This document shows, one piece after another, positions 33,860-44,704 of a DNA stretch of 64,000 nucleotides. The number at the start of each line of letters is the position of its first letter. The stretch's first letter is position 1. The translations under genes were made by a program, and so were the position numbers. The stretch comes from Siphonodentalium dalli (Eukaryota; Mollusca; Scaphopoda; Gadilida; Siphonodentaliidae). The stretch covers positions 241,593,530-241,657,529 of the forward strand of contig CP136065.1 of assembly GCA_032622095.1 (NCBI GenBank). Reading direction: 5' to 3'. The notes beneath the pieces were generated by a model that was not told the origin of the DNA, made no database searches, and saw nothing but the letters and a program-made list of their open reading frames with translations.

Positions 33860-34650
33860 CCGCCAGTAGCCATTTTGGCTTTTACTCTTTGCATGATAAA
33901 ATCCTGCGCCATATCCTACAGGCCACATCACTCATCTGATTGTCACAAAATACTTCATAAGGATATTTTGGGTGACCCTAGATGGGAGACATACAACTTT
34001 TCCAAATTTCTTAAAAAACATGGCCACTAGCGGCAATTTTAATTGGATTTCACATTTGAATCCAACAGCACACCCTGCATTTACTGGAGAACATGCATGT
34101 TTTAAAGTTTACAGGTATGTTCAGGATCACATCTAGATTGGAGCTGTCGAAATTGAACGATATTCAATCAAACACATGGTTGCCGACAGTCATCTTGGAT
34201 TTTCTTTACCAAATACCTCGGGATTCCCTATGCTGCCAACATTTTCTTTCCAATTGATCAAACATCATATCACTCTTCGCTTGACCTATGGTATTACTTA
34301 AACATTTAAACTTTCCGCATTCCTTATCGATGTAATGACTGTAATGTCTGACATTATCCCCTCTCGGATTTCTCATTTTAATCCATTGACACATTCTACA
34401 GCGCAGAATTGTTGGAGTAATTTTTTGAAATTTTACAGGCGTGTGTGATATCGCCTTTAGATAGAGGATATCGAATTCGAACAATTTTCAATGAAAAATA
34501 TGACCGCCGGAAGCCATCTTGGATTTTACTCTTTGCATGACTATATCCATAGATACGCCCTATACATCACACCGATAATCCAATCGGCAATACACTTCAT
34601 ACGGATTTTTAGGGTGACCTCTAGATTTGTACTATCATTGTGTTAAAAAC
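33860..34650 (+). repeat. Repeat I, second diverged array
   Basis: Units of 150-330 bp carry GCC-AT-TTGG-TTTTACTCTTTGCATGA blocks (about 33870, 34505), a CTTCATA.GGATATTTTGGGTGACC stretch and ACATGG..GCGGC. Decayed relative to 11510-12300. Confidence 0.7.
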
Positions 34651-34659
34651 ATGGACAAC

Positions 34660-36180
34660 ACTGTAAGTCATCTATATATTCTAATTACATGAACAATATT
34701 GTAACGATCTTGGGCAATGCCATAACATTGTGTTTAATATAAACGGATTGGCAGAAGCAATCATGCAAGGAATAATTTTATGAGGTAACGCATAATTAAA
34801 CATTTACTTCATAAATTCGTGAGATGGGTTAGCACTCCCGTATGGAGCCTCACACCGACCTAAGTAGATTACAGTCAACGGTGCATTGTTCGCTCTGTTT
34901 GGGGTTCCATAAAGGGTTAATCGCTTTGGAATAGTTTCAAGATGAGGAATCACGCGATTCTAAAGCTAAAATAAAAATTATTTTGAAAAATAAAAAAACG
35001 TGGTAATATCGTATTAAGGCCTATATGACTCAGTAACATGCAGTATGGTGGATCCGTGGGAGAAAAACAAATAGAAGGTGAATTGTGAAATTTCTGGTAT
35101 AAACATCCTGTCGATTTGGATCTTGCAAGCTAGACAGAGCCCGTGGTTACCATGGTAACCGTTGGAAAACATGGGAACCAGACTTAGCCAAAGCAGCGTC
35201 GAAAGAGCAAAAACCAGGCTACGTATTTTGATGTGGAATGCTTCAGATTGATAACAAAGAATGAAGGGCAAGGGCAGCGGAGGTTCTTTTCGAACTTGAC
35301 ATGCTATCCACAAAAAAAAAAAAAAAAAATTTCATACGTTGAAAATCTATACAATAAAGACCACAATGTTGTCATCTACACCGCCCTACTGATATCCTAC
35401 GTCTCTCAAATAAAAATAAATACGTCATTAGATTCGAGTACATGCGTTTATACGCAATAATTGGCGACCATGTGTTAAATTGCTTACGATGAGCGCTATG
35501 TGGATCAAAACATGATAGGTAATCGATTCATGGACCATGTTTGAGACAATCTGCCATTTGATGAGCACGCTAAACACGTCATGGCTGAACATTACGCCCG
35601 TCTTCGTCGTCGATAATTGTAAAATGTTCAAATTATACGGACTGCACCACTCGGCCCTGATTGCACCACTCGGACCTGATTGCTGAGCACTTCAGAATGA
35701 CAAACGCGACATTGTTATTGTCCTTTCATAAGCTTGATTTCAAAGATGGAACAAAGCCGTGTTTATTTTGGTTGTGGTGCGATCTCGTAATTGGCGCCAT
35801 CAACTGGGAAATTGGTCAACCGATTTAAATGGGGATTGCTATGCAACTCTTCGGGGCCAAAAACAGGTTTATAACAAAACACTCATAACATTGTTATTGA
35901 TAGACTACTTTAATCTGCCGTTCTTCGACGGTTTCAGAGAATTAAGATATCCAGATTGTCTTTAGACGTAAATATATATCAACAAGACGGGAGTTATTTC
36001 ATAAATACGACCGACCTATATCGTTAAATTTCAATTCACTTATATCATTGCCATTTTGGACCCGTTTTCGGACTTATGAAAGTCATCCATTTCAGAAGTA
36101 AGACACCTTGTCTTACAATGTATATGGTCATTAAAATAGGAACTTTCAGTTTATAGGACTCATTTTGTCAGGCTCAAATA
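34660..36180. other. No gene seen
   Basis: Includes GGTTACCATGGTAACC (35146-35161), a 16-bp perfect palindrome of the X-box type bound by RFX factors, and a poly-A run at 35313-35329. No coding region that I can support. Confidence 0.45.
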
Positions 36181-36185
36181 TTTGA

Positions 36186-36745
36186 TTCAGGCCTCTAACA
36201 TACATGAGGGTACAACCCCCTTCGTTACCCCTTATGATTGAGGCCTCTAACATGCATGAGGGTACAACCCCCTTCGTTACCCCTTATGATTGAGGCCTCT
36301 AATATACATGAGTGTATTACCCCGCTTCCTTACCCCGTATGATTGAGGCCTCTAACATACATGGTGGTACAACCCCCTTCATTAACCATTATGATTCAGG
36401 CCTCTGATATACATGAGGATATACCCCTTCATTACCCCATATGGCTGAAGCCTCTAACATACATGATGGTACAACCCCGTTATGATTCAGGCCTCTAATA
36501 TACATGAGGGTATAACCCCCTTCATTACCCCTTATGATGTATGCCTTTATATATAACATACATGGTGGTACAACCCCCTTCATTACCCATTATGATTCAC
36601 GACTTTGATACACATGAGAGTACAACTCCCTTCCTTATACCCCTTATGATTTAGGCCTCTAAGATACACCAAGGTACAACTCCATCCCTTATCCCTTATG
36701 ATTCAGGCATCCAATATACATGAGGGTACAACTCATTCCTTTCCT
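36186..36745 (+). repeat. Minisatellite, 52-bp unit, ~10 copies
   Basis: Unit GGCCTCTAACATACATGAGG plus GTACAACCCCCTTCATTACC plus CCTTATGATTCA. Units drift by substitution and small indels towards the right end. Open frames across it are repeat-derived. Confidence 0.93.
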
Positions 36746-36992
36746 TACCCCATGGATTCCGGAATCCGGCTTTAAACAAAAAGACATGGAATCGATGATC
36801 GAGTTTACGAATTTAATAACAATGAATTATTATTTATTTGGGAGAAAAACAACAATGTAGGCAATAACGGGATATTATTCTTCCTAATATCTAATGTAGT
36901 TCACGGACCACGTGAGACATTCGGCGAGATCTCCATCCGCCATCATTGGCCGGCTAACATATACATAGTCCCCAAACTAGTTACAATTATTA

Positions 36993-37171
36993 CGGTGGTA
37001 TACTTAAGAAACGGATGTTCATTTGCTTGCGTTCCATATATATATATAGAGTATGGATGCAAGTTACTCTGACATGTTGTGTGGAACGCCACACATAAAA
37101 AATGTCGGACCAACTTGCATCCATACTCTATGGAATGCAACAAAATCAACATCCATTACTTATATCACCAC
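36993..37171. mobile_element. Foldback element M
   Basis: Left arm GGTGGTATACTT...GGATGTTCATTTG...GTATGGATGCAAGTT pairs with right arm AACTTGCATCCATACTC...CATCCATTAC...TATATCACC. The inner GACATGTTGTGTGG pairs with CCACACATAA..ATGTC. Imperfect, about 70-bp arms. Confidence 0.8.
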
Positions 37172-37192
37172 TCAACCAAGTCAACTGGTTGA

Positions 37193-37592
37193 TTAACCCT
37201 TTACCCAACAAACCGGCCACAACCGGCCAAATAAAGCTTCAACAGCCTAAAATATCTTCGGTCTGTCTCAATAGAACCATACAAATATGGATATAATTGG
37301 AACCGGCTCCTTGACCACATTGTGATAGTTACAGTTATGCCATGTGCCAATGCATTCTCTTATATATGCGAGTCGATCATAGGTCGCCTCGCATATATAA
37401 GAGAATGCATTGGCCTAAAAAAATCTTTTTTTAACACTTTTTACCATTTTTTCTTACATTCTTTAACAATTTTATAATTTTAAATGTGTTAAGCCAATGC
37501 ATTCTCTTATATATGCGAGGCGACCTATGGTCGACTCGCATATATAAGAGAATGCATTGGCACAGGGCCCTTCTGTTTGGGTAAAGGGTTAA
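37193..37592 (+). mobile_element. Family D element, D2
   Basis: Full length, with TTAA at both ends. Structure as D1. The first hairpin has one loop-side change (GTCGATCATAGG). Confidence 0.95.
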
Positions 37593-37868
37593 AAGAGCAT
37601 TAAGCGCCCATGTCCAACGTTATTCTCGTAGCTCGTTGCAAGTTGCGTCCACACACAAATGGATGAAAGTTGAGGTCAGCGCGCGACGTCATGTGACGTA
37701 AATTCGACCAACCAACGTCCTTGTATTCATGTTCCACAACGCGAATTCATGTGTGAGTGTAACTATAGTGATCTGTATAGTGATATTTACAGTGTTAATA
37801 TCTATGTAGGCATCTTGTGACGAACATGAAGTAAAACTACAGAATTCTTGAATTTCACTATCAATGGG

Positions 37869-38270
37869 GCTGAAATGGTCGTTGTTACCCCCCTTTCGTT
37901 CAGTTGGGTACCCAGCTTTTTAAAACTTTCAGTTGGGTACCCAGCTTTTATAAAATTTACAGTTGGGTACCCAGCTTTATGAGCAGTCAATCTGCAGTAC
38001 CTATGTCCTATGCATACAATTCTTCTACGCTATTATTTTAAGCATCGTGACGAATAGACATCATAATTCATATGTAAACAAGAATTCACACATTTACCAG
38101 GTTCATTTCGCAATCAACTGAGGGCAATCACTAATTAAATCAAGCTCTGTTTTAGATTTCATAAAGCTGGGTACCCAAATGTAAATTTCACAAAAGCTGG
38201 GTACCCAACTGAAGATAAAAAAAGCTGGGTACCCAACTGAACAAAAGGGTGTGACAGTGACCATTTCAGC
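37869..38270. mobile_element. Foldback element N with iterated GTTGGGTACCC motif
   Basis: Ends GCTGAAATGGTC and GACCATTTCAGC. The left arm holds three direct copies of CAGTTGGGTACCCAGCTTT, and the right arm holds the same motif three times inverted. ATCAATG directly flanks both sides (37860-37866 and 38271-38277), suggesting a target duplication of 7-8 bp. The middle (about 37985-38150) is unique. Confidence 0.9.
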
Positions 38271-38358
38271 ATCAATGCGATGTAGTTGGAATCTGGCGTA
38301 TACGATAGTGGGAATCCGGCTCCAAAATGGGGCTTGTATAGGCCTACACAGGTATTTG

Positions 38359-38437
38359 GCACAATATACCCCACTACCCCAAAGACATATATGTAAGTCT
38401 TATATATATGTCTTTGTGGTGGTGGGGTATATTGTGC
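38359..38437. other. Short hairpin
   Basis: GCACAATATACCCCACTACC...AGACATATAT pairs with ATATATGTCTTTGTGGTGGT...GTATATTGTGC. One bulge, loop about 12 nt. Confidence 0.85.
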
Positions 38438-38579
38438 TATATATATGTGTTTGTATATATAGCCTCATACATGAAAGACAAGTTATTATATCTCGCTTTT
38501 GCCATATACTGAGGATAAACATAGGTTGATAAGTACCGTACATGTGCATGACATTGTTATGTACGAAACTTATATACGT

Positions 38580-39097
38580 TTAAAGGCACGTGCGGCGTTC
38601 GTTGCAGAAATATTCATATTTGTTCAAATCGCCATCAACAGAAGGAATATAAAAATATATATAGTTGTGTTCATATGCCAAACATAATCAGCGCTTAAAT
38701 AGTATATTGTCGTCAAGACGTACGATGGTGTACGTAAACAAGAGCCAGCTCGTGTTACAGAAGTTGTGGTGCTTCCGTTTACAATTATATTGGTTAATCA
38801 CACACAAATAATATAAACGCTCTTTATTATTTCCATATCAGGAAAACAGCAACAAATAACGCTCTTTATGTTTACCATATCCGGATCTAAACAAAAGCAA
38901 GGTAACGTAAAGTTGTTTTGCTTTTGTTTACATAACAAAGGGGGGAAATGACAATAACATAGTGTTTATGCATTATTTCTGATTGGTATAAGAATAAAGT
39001 CGGTCTATATTTTACTATTCTTTCTGTTTATGGCGGTTTTTGAAGGAAGTGAATATTATAACAGCATACCCACCGTCAACGCCGCCCGTATCTGTAA
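38580..39097 (+). mobile_element. Family C MITE, copy C2
   Basis: Left end TTAAAGGCACGTGCGGC. The right end GCCGCCCGTATCTGTAAG has a mutated TTAA. It carries a ~32-bp stretch near 38750 not present in C1. Confidence 0.85.
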
Positions 39098-39197
39098 GAG
39101 TGGTAGGATTTCAGTTTCCATTTTCTACATAAACGCTCTTTATCACCACCATGTTACGATACATTTAATGTCGACGCTCTTTAATGTTACAATAAGT

Positions 39198-39686
39198 TTA
39201 AAGGTACTCAATACGAACAGAGGGTCCCCATCTCAACAGATTCCAACAACAACAATCCGATCAGAGGGTCTTATATTACTATTTCTTTGGCTTTGGGCGG
39301 TAAAAAATATTTGATTCGAGTTGAGGAACCCATCAAACAAAGCTCAGAGTTATTAGATATTGATTTTTGAAATTTGTTAGTTTCTCGAGATGAGTACTAA
39401 TAATTGCCGTCAGTTTCGTAACCTGCGCGAGATGTGTACACCAAAACACAATTCAAACAGACAAGGATGGATAACTCTAAAATCAAGTGGTAATAATAAC
39501 GTAATTTTTAATGAGTTCTGGGCCAGAAAGTATTCCCGATAATGAAAAATAATAGATTTCTAAAATCGATATCTAACAAATCTGAGCATTGATGGGTGAC
39601 TTCCTCAACTCGAATCAAATATTTTTGACCCCCAAAGCCATTGAAATAGTAATTGAGAGGAGTTTGATCGGATTGAGTACCTTTAA
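39198..39686. mobile_element. Family A MITE, copy A2
   Basis: TTAAAGGTACTCAATAC and GGATTGAGTACCTTTAA ends. Both halves contain the ATTTGATTCGAG(T/C)TGAGGAA block in opposite orientation (39309 and 39602), so it is partly foldback. Confidence 0.88.
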
Positions 39687-39689
39687 GTC

Positions 39690-40060
39690 TGTGCACGACA
39701 CAGGAGCATGGCCAAAGCAAACAGTTTACCAGGTTTAATTTGAGTAGATTTCATAACATTTCCCTGCTACCACGGACAATGTCAATGAAAATAATTGTGT
39801 ACCTTGTCAAAATGAACGATTTTAACACAAACGAATTTCGAATTAATAGACATGTTTAGATTCGCTTTTGAAGTTGCTGTCGTCATTTCTATTGCGTTGC
39901 TATCGGTGTGAAATTTCGAATAATTATCCCTTTCTTTACTGAATAATCATTGACGAGTAGTTATTCTTACTTTGAAAATGTTCAGATATTACGTTCAACA
40001 AACGTTTGTATAATCTGAATATTTCTCTCCAATAAATAGGACACCTTATGTGCTAATTAT
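39690..40060. other. No gene seen
   Basis: No repeat or coding signal identified. Confidence 0.35.
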
Positions 40061-40062
40061 AT

Positions 40063-40470
40063 TATCTGCCGTCAGCTTATTTCCCCCGAAACCCCTCCAG
40101 ATGAATAATGGACCATTCCAATGTATACTTGTATAATTGAGTGGGGGAATCCATTTAGGAAAGAAAGGGTAAACGTGTAGGAATCCGGGTCATAAGAAAG
40201 TGGATAAACAACACGAGTGTCCATATTTGATATTAGCAAAGACGCTTCTACACGATCAGATGTGAACATGCGGACGTCTCCTAGTATATTATACATGAAT
40301 ACAATGTCTACATATTACTTTATAGTTTACAACAATACATGCATGTGTGTGGCAAAGCGATGTATGTGTTGGTTTGGTTTCCTCCATCAAGTTAAAAAGG
40401 TGTATACATCGGAATTGTCCATTATTAATTTTGGAGGGATGGACAGGTAATATACTCAAACGACAGATAA
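40063..40470. mobile_element. Foldback element U
   Basis: Arms start TTATCTGCCGT and, reversed, TTATCTGTCGT. They share CCCTCCA, AATAATGGAC, ATTCC and ATGTATAC over about 75 bp. A half copy lies at 58500-58768. Confidence 0.8.
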
Positions 40471-40471
40471 T

Positions 40472-40970
40472 AAAAGCGAAGAAGGAGCCATATGTTTTGA
40501 GGGAAAATGTTCAGATAAATATTCATGGGAAAATATTATTCCAGTCAAAGATGGCTGCCAAAATGGCACAACAAAATTAAAATTAAAAAACATTTGCGAT
40601 TTTTAAATGTCTCTTGTTATTGTACTTCCGTTTGGTAGAGACTACGCATTGTGACCATTTTGATTTACATCGGTTGCCTAACTCTTCTATAGCGGACTTT
40701 AAGCGTAAATCACCCGCTCATATATAAACACAAATAACCGTAATGAAATGTCACAATTATGAAAGTAAGCGGGTTTATGCCACAGAAAACAGTATATTTA
40801 TTGTGAGCTCCACAATGGTTGTCAACTGAAAGTATTTATTTAATGTGAAAAATATATTTTATCACAATGTTTACACAATTTCAAAAGAATACGAACTCAT
40901 TTGACCTCGAGAACTTCGTCTATAACAGTTCGGATCTTCTCTTGACTTAAACAAAGATATCAAATGTGAG
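40472..40970. other. No gene seen
   Basis: No repeat or coding signal identified. Confidence 0.35.
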
Positions 40971-40971
40971 G

Positions 40972-41409
40972 TTAAAGGTACTCAATTAACGCTCACAAAT
41001 TACTATTTCCTTGGCTTGGGGGTAACAAATATTTGATTCGAGTCGAGGAACCCACCACTTAAAGCTAAGAGTGATCAGATATCGATGTTTGAAATCTATT
41101 ATTTTAATTTTAGGTGGCCCAGTAAACTGTTGACGAGAAGAACTTATCTGACCAGATAGCGGATGAAGATCGATAACTCTAAAATCCGTGGCTTTTTTGT
41201 GTCAGATATTTGACAACTGGCAAAATTTCGTTGAACACAACGTTTATAAATAACAGGTTTTTGGGCAATTTGATACTATAGTTGAATGTGGTTAGCATTA
41301 TTTTTGGGCAATTAATCGATTCTGATAACTGAAGCGGCATTTCAAAAAAATTTGTTGTTGTTGGAATCTGATGATATGGAGACCGTCGAATCGGATTGAG
41401 TACCTTTAA
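40972..41409. mobile_element. Family A MITE, copy A3
   Basis: 438 bp. Ends TTAAAGGTACTCAATT and GATTGAGTACCTTTAA, with TTAA on both sides. Confidence 0.9.
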
Positions 41410-41569
41410 TCGTAAATACACGGCAGCTTAATTTAACACAATAGTTAGGTAATAACACATCGTTATGACCGTAAGATATCACTCTTTCTTATAAATGTAA
41501 CATTTTTGTATTGATTTGTATGATAAAGTCGATCAAAATTGACGAAAAATCTCGCCACTGGATCTGGGC

Positions 41570-41924
41570 TTAAATGGGTACTGTACACTAAATCTGGCCA
41601 TTTTTGGGACCATCTCCTTTTATACTCAACATAATAATATGTAACAAATGAATGAATTTGAGCCATGGATGAGTGCAAAATACACTGATTTATCATATGA
41701 ACGATAAACACAACGTGGTAGTTATAATGAAAATGAATTTATGACTCCAGTCATAAATTCATTTTCATTATAATTACCATGTTGTTTGTGTCGTTCATAG
41801 AGCACATGAGTGTATTTTGCACTCATCCATGGCTCAAATTCATTCATTTGTTGCATATATCCTGTTGAGTATAAAAGGAGATGGTCTCATAAATGGCCGG
41901 ATTTAGTGTACAGTCCCCCTTTAA
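41570..41924. mobile_element. Family B foldback MITE, copy B2 (best copy)
   Basis: 355 bp that folds almost end to end. Outer GGTACTGTACACTAAATC pairs with GATTTAGTGTACAGT. Inner AAATGAATGAATTTGAGCCA and AATGAAAATGAATTTATGAC pair with their complements around GACTCCAGTC. TTAA at both ends. Confidence 0.95.
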
Positions 41925-42007
41925 AGTCTGATATAGAAGAGTAAGAGTGCGTTCATAAACTCGCAAATTTACCAGACATTCTTTTGTATTCAATTCGGTT
42001 CAGCAAG

Positions 42008-42473
42008 CTACCCTTTACCCAACAAAACGGCAAAAAACGCCCAAATAAAGCTTCAACAGCCTAAAATATCTTCGGTCTGTCTCAATAACACCATACAAAT
42101 ATGGATATCATTGGAACCCGTTCATTGACCACATTGTGATGGTTACAGTTATGCCCTGTGCCAATGCATTCTCTTATATATGGGAGTCGACCATAGGTCG
42201 CCTCGCATATATAAGAGAATGCATTGGCCTAAAAATATTCTTTTTTTAACACTTTTTACCATTTTTTCTTACATTCTTTAACAATTTTAGAATTTTTTCT
42301 TACATTTTTTTTAACAATTTTTATAACATTTTTCTACATTCTTTGACAATTTTATCATTTTTAATATGTGTTAAGTCAATGCATTCTCTTATATATGCGA
42401 GGCGACCTATGGTCGACTCGCATATATAGGAGAATGCATTGGCACAGGGCCGTTCTGTTGGGTAAAGGGTTAA
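42008..42473 (+). mobile_element. Family D element, D3, long-spacer subtype
   Basis: Structure as D1 with a spacer lengthened by an internal duplication (TTTTTCTTACAT and TTAACAATTTTATAA-type blocks), as also in D9. The left TTAA is replaced by GCTA. A 20-bp identical sequence, AATTCGGTTCAGCAAGCTAC, stands at 41992-42011 and again at 42473-42492. Confidence 0.93.
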
Positions 42474-42606
42474 ATTCGGTTCAGCAAGCTACAGTGTGTC
42501 AGAAACCGAATGAAAAAATGTAATGTATTTCCACTGATATCGATGCTATCGAAATTTGCCCGTAAATTCATGAACTTATCTCGCAAGAATCAATAATACA
42601 TGTATG

Positions 42607-43416
42607 TTAAAGACATATTATGTACTTGTTCGGGTGTGTGAAACTGATCAGTTAGTATCCAGGTGCTATGCCAACTGGAGGAATGTACCATTCTAATACT
42701 ATCGCCGAAAATCTGAAGCAAATCGACCGTACCACTCCATAGCGATGTGACTAAACACCGCCCGGACCAGCTCGGACCAGCCCGGACCAGCCCGGATCCC
42801 CCATATGGACTATATGAGTGATTGTAAGGCCAATATAAGTGCAGGGGTGTCATGGAAACCCACTCAGGGTCGCTATTAACCCTCAAAATGCCGGCATCGG
42901 CGAAAATGTTCGCCGCGAAATGAAACTAACAGCCCGGACCGCCCCTGCTGCGTCCAGGTGGGATTTTAGTATCCATACCTGTGCGGGGGTTATAATGAAA
43001 CCCAAATACGCACGGAGAGTGGTCAAGGTCAAACGGAAGTGCCGCTTATTAACCCCTAAACTTCCCAGATTCAGCCTGAATTAAAAAATTGCGCCCCCAA
43101 TAAACAAATTCACAGCCCGGACCCCCTTAATGTCCTCGTACTTCTAATAACTCCTTACATATGTGTTGTGGAACTCCATAGCAATCATCGTCTGAACTAT
43201 ATACGCTCAAATGAAAATATTTACTACTACGCATCTATCGGCGATAAACTAACGAAAACGATTTCGCAGTCGAGAGTCACTGCATTTAATTAATATATAA
43301 GAATGACGGTGTGTGTTGTAAATTTGGATACAATATTTGTTAAAATTACTACTTTGAGCAAGATTATTCTCCATTTATATTTGATCACCTTACCGGAGTG
43401 TTTCACATCACTTTAA
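42607..43416 (+). mobile_element. Family H MITE, H4, with an insertion
   Basis: Ends TTAAAGACATATTATG and CACATCACTTTAA. An insert of about 430 bp at 42742-43170 separates the two halves. Confidence 0.85.
42742..43170 (+). mobile_element. GC-rich insertion in H4
   Basis: Flanked by ACTCCATAGC on both sides (about 42733-42742 and 43170-43179), a 9-10-bp direct repeat. Contains CCCGGACCAGCTCGGACCAG-type tandem motifs and an internal two-fold repeat (ATGAAA/CATGGAAACCCA..., CGCTATTAACCC / GCTTATTAACCCC, ACAGCCCGGACC). The 81-codon frame inside is not recognisable. Confidence 0.7.
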
Positions 43417-43422
43417 GGCAAT

Positions 43423-43718
43423 GTGTTAGTAACGCTGAAGGGGTCACTCTCACCAAAAAAAAGTGCTGAAGGGTACACAGGACATTCAGTTTTCGTATCT
43501 GCCATGATTTCTGTTAGAGAATAATTGTTTACGTTCCAATGAATATTAAAATGTACTGAAAACAAACTGTTAATGGGCGCCAGACTTTCATAAACACAAT
43601 TTAAGTAATGGTGTTCGTGCCAATCACAAACCCTGTGTACCCTTCAGCACATTTTCAAACCCTGTGTACCCTTCAGCACTTTTTTTGGTGAGAGTGACCC
43701 CTTCAGCGTTAGTAACAC
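43423..43718. mobile_element. Inverted-repeat element T
   Basis: GTGTTAGTAACGCTGAAGGG with GTCACTCTCACCAAAAAAA pairs with the reverse of TTTTTTTGGTGAGAGTGACC and CCTTCAGCGTTAGTAACAC. CTGAAGGGTACACAGG is also inverted and occurs twice at the right. Starts seven bases after the end of H4. Confidence 0.9.
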
Positions 43719-43765
43719 CGTTATTTATGGAACTACATACATTTTACTTCTCAAGTCGTTAGCTT

Positions 43766-43840
43766 TCTTATAATTATGCATCATATAATTTTGCATCTTA
43801 TAATTATGCATCATATAATTATGCATCTTATAATTATGCA
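43766..43840 (+). repeat. 15-bp AT-rich tandem repeat
   Basis: Alternating CATATAATTATGCAT and CTTATAATTATGCAT, six units. Confidence 0.9.
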
Positions 43841-43841
43841 T

Positions 43842-44338
43842 GTTGACGTTCATATTCTGGCACCATATGGTTTGCTATGAGAATATGTCTGCAAGAAATG
43901 CCGTATAAATTGTCCAGTCTATGAACGTACCCGTAAACCAGTATTGCCCCTGCCGATTTCACTAGCTGATTTACGTCGAAAGAAACTTGGAATAGGCAAG
44001 CTCGGTTGGCCATAAAAGTAAATAATTATATCCCGCTGGCGGAATATTGTCTTAACTTAAATTAACATGGCATTGAATTATTGAACATTCGCTATGCGTT
44101 TCCTTATAGATGTACAAAACCCGATACCAAACCATCTGCACGGAATGACCTTGCACATAATTATGCGGTCACAAAGATGACTCACTCAGGTTAATTCCGT
44201 TGAAATAAACAACACACGTCACAAGCACGTGAAACTGAAAACTGGCTAATAATAGGTTATATACCAGTGTCACTCGTACGCGAATCTAAACATGTCTTAG
44301 TATGCACGTGTTCACCCTTACATGACTGGAGCTCCTGA
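43842..44338. other. No gene seen
   Basis: Possible 3' flank of the kinase gene. I saw no clear polyadenylation hexamer on the minus strand close to its stop. Confidence 0.4.
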
Positions 44339-44339
44339 A

Positions 44340-44560
44340 ATTTTGCGAAAACACTGTGGCAATGCATTCTCTTATATATGCGAGTCTGCCCACAGGGAGG
44401 CTCAAATATACACGATAATACATTGGCCTAACAATATTTACCTTTACCGCGTAAGGCAGTACATTCTCTCCCAAATGTGAGACTCACATACATAAGAGAC
44501 TGCACTGGCACATGATTTTAATGCTGCACCAGAGTAGCTCCCGCAATGGAAGGCTTAGAC
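44340..44560 (-). repeat. Old diverged family D twin hairpin
   Basis: GCAATGCATTCTCTTATATA with GCGAG is kept on the left. The other arms are mutated (GTACATTCTCTCCCAAATGT, ATAAGAGACTGCACTGG). The adjoining ATGCTGCACC..GCTCCCGCAATGG relates it to 16190-16430. Confidence 0.7.
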
Positions 44561-44704
44561 AACAGGCTTAATATCGTAGTAATAGAAGTGGTGGGGATAT
44601 ACCCATATCCACAGAAACATTGCGCAAAGAGTCGCCATGTAGATAGCTATACGTAAGATTGGGCGTAGTTTAGCCTGATTGTACCACTTGGGCGGGGCGG
44701 TTAG

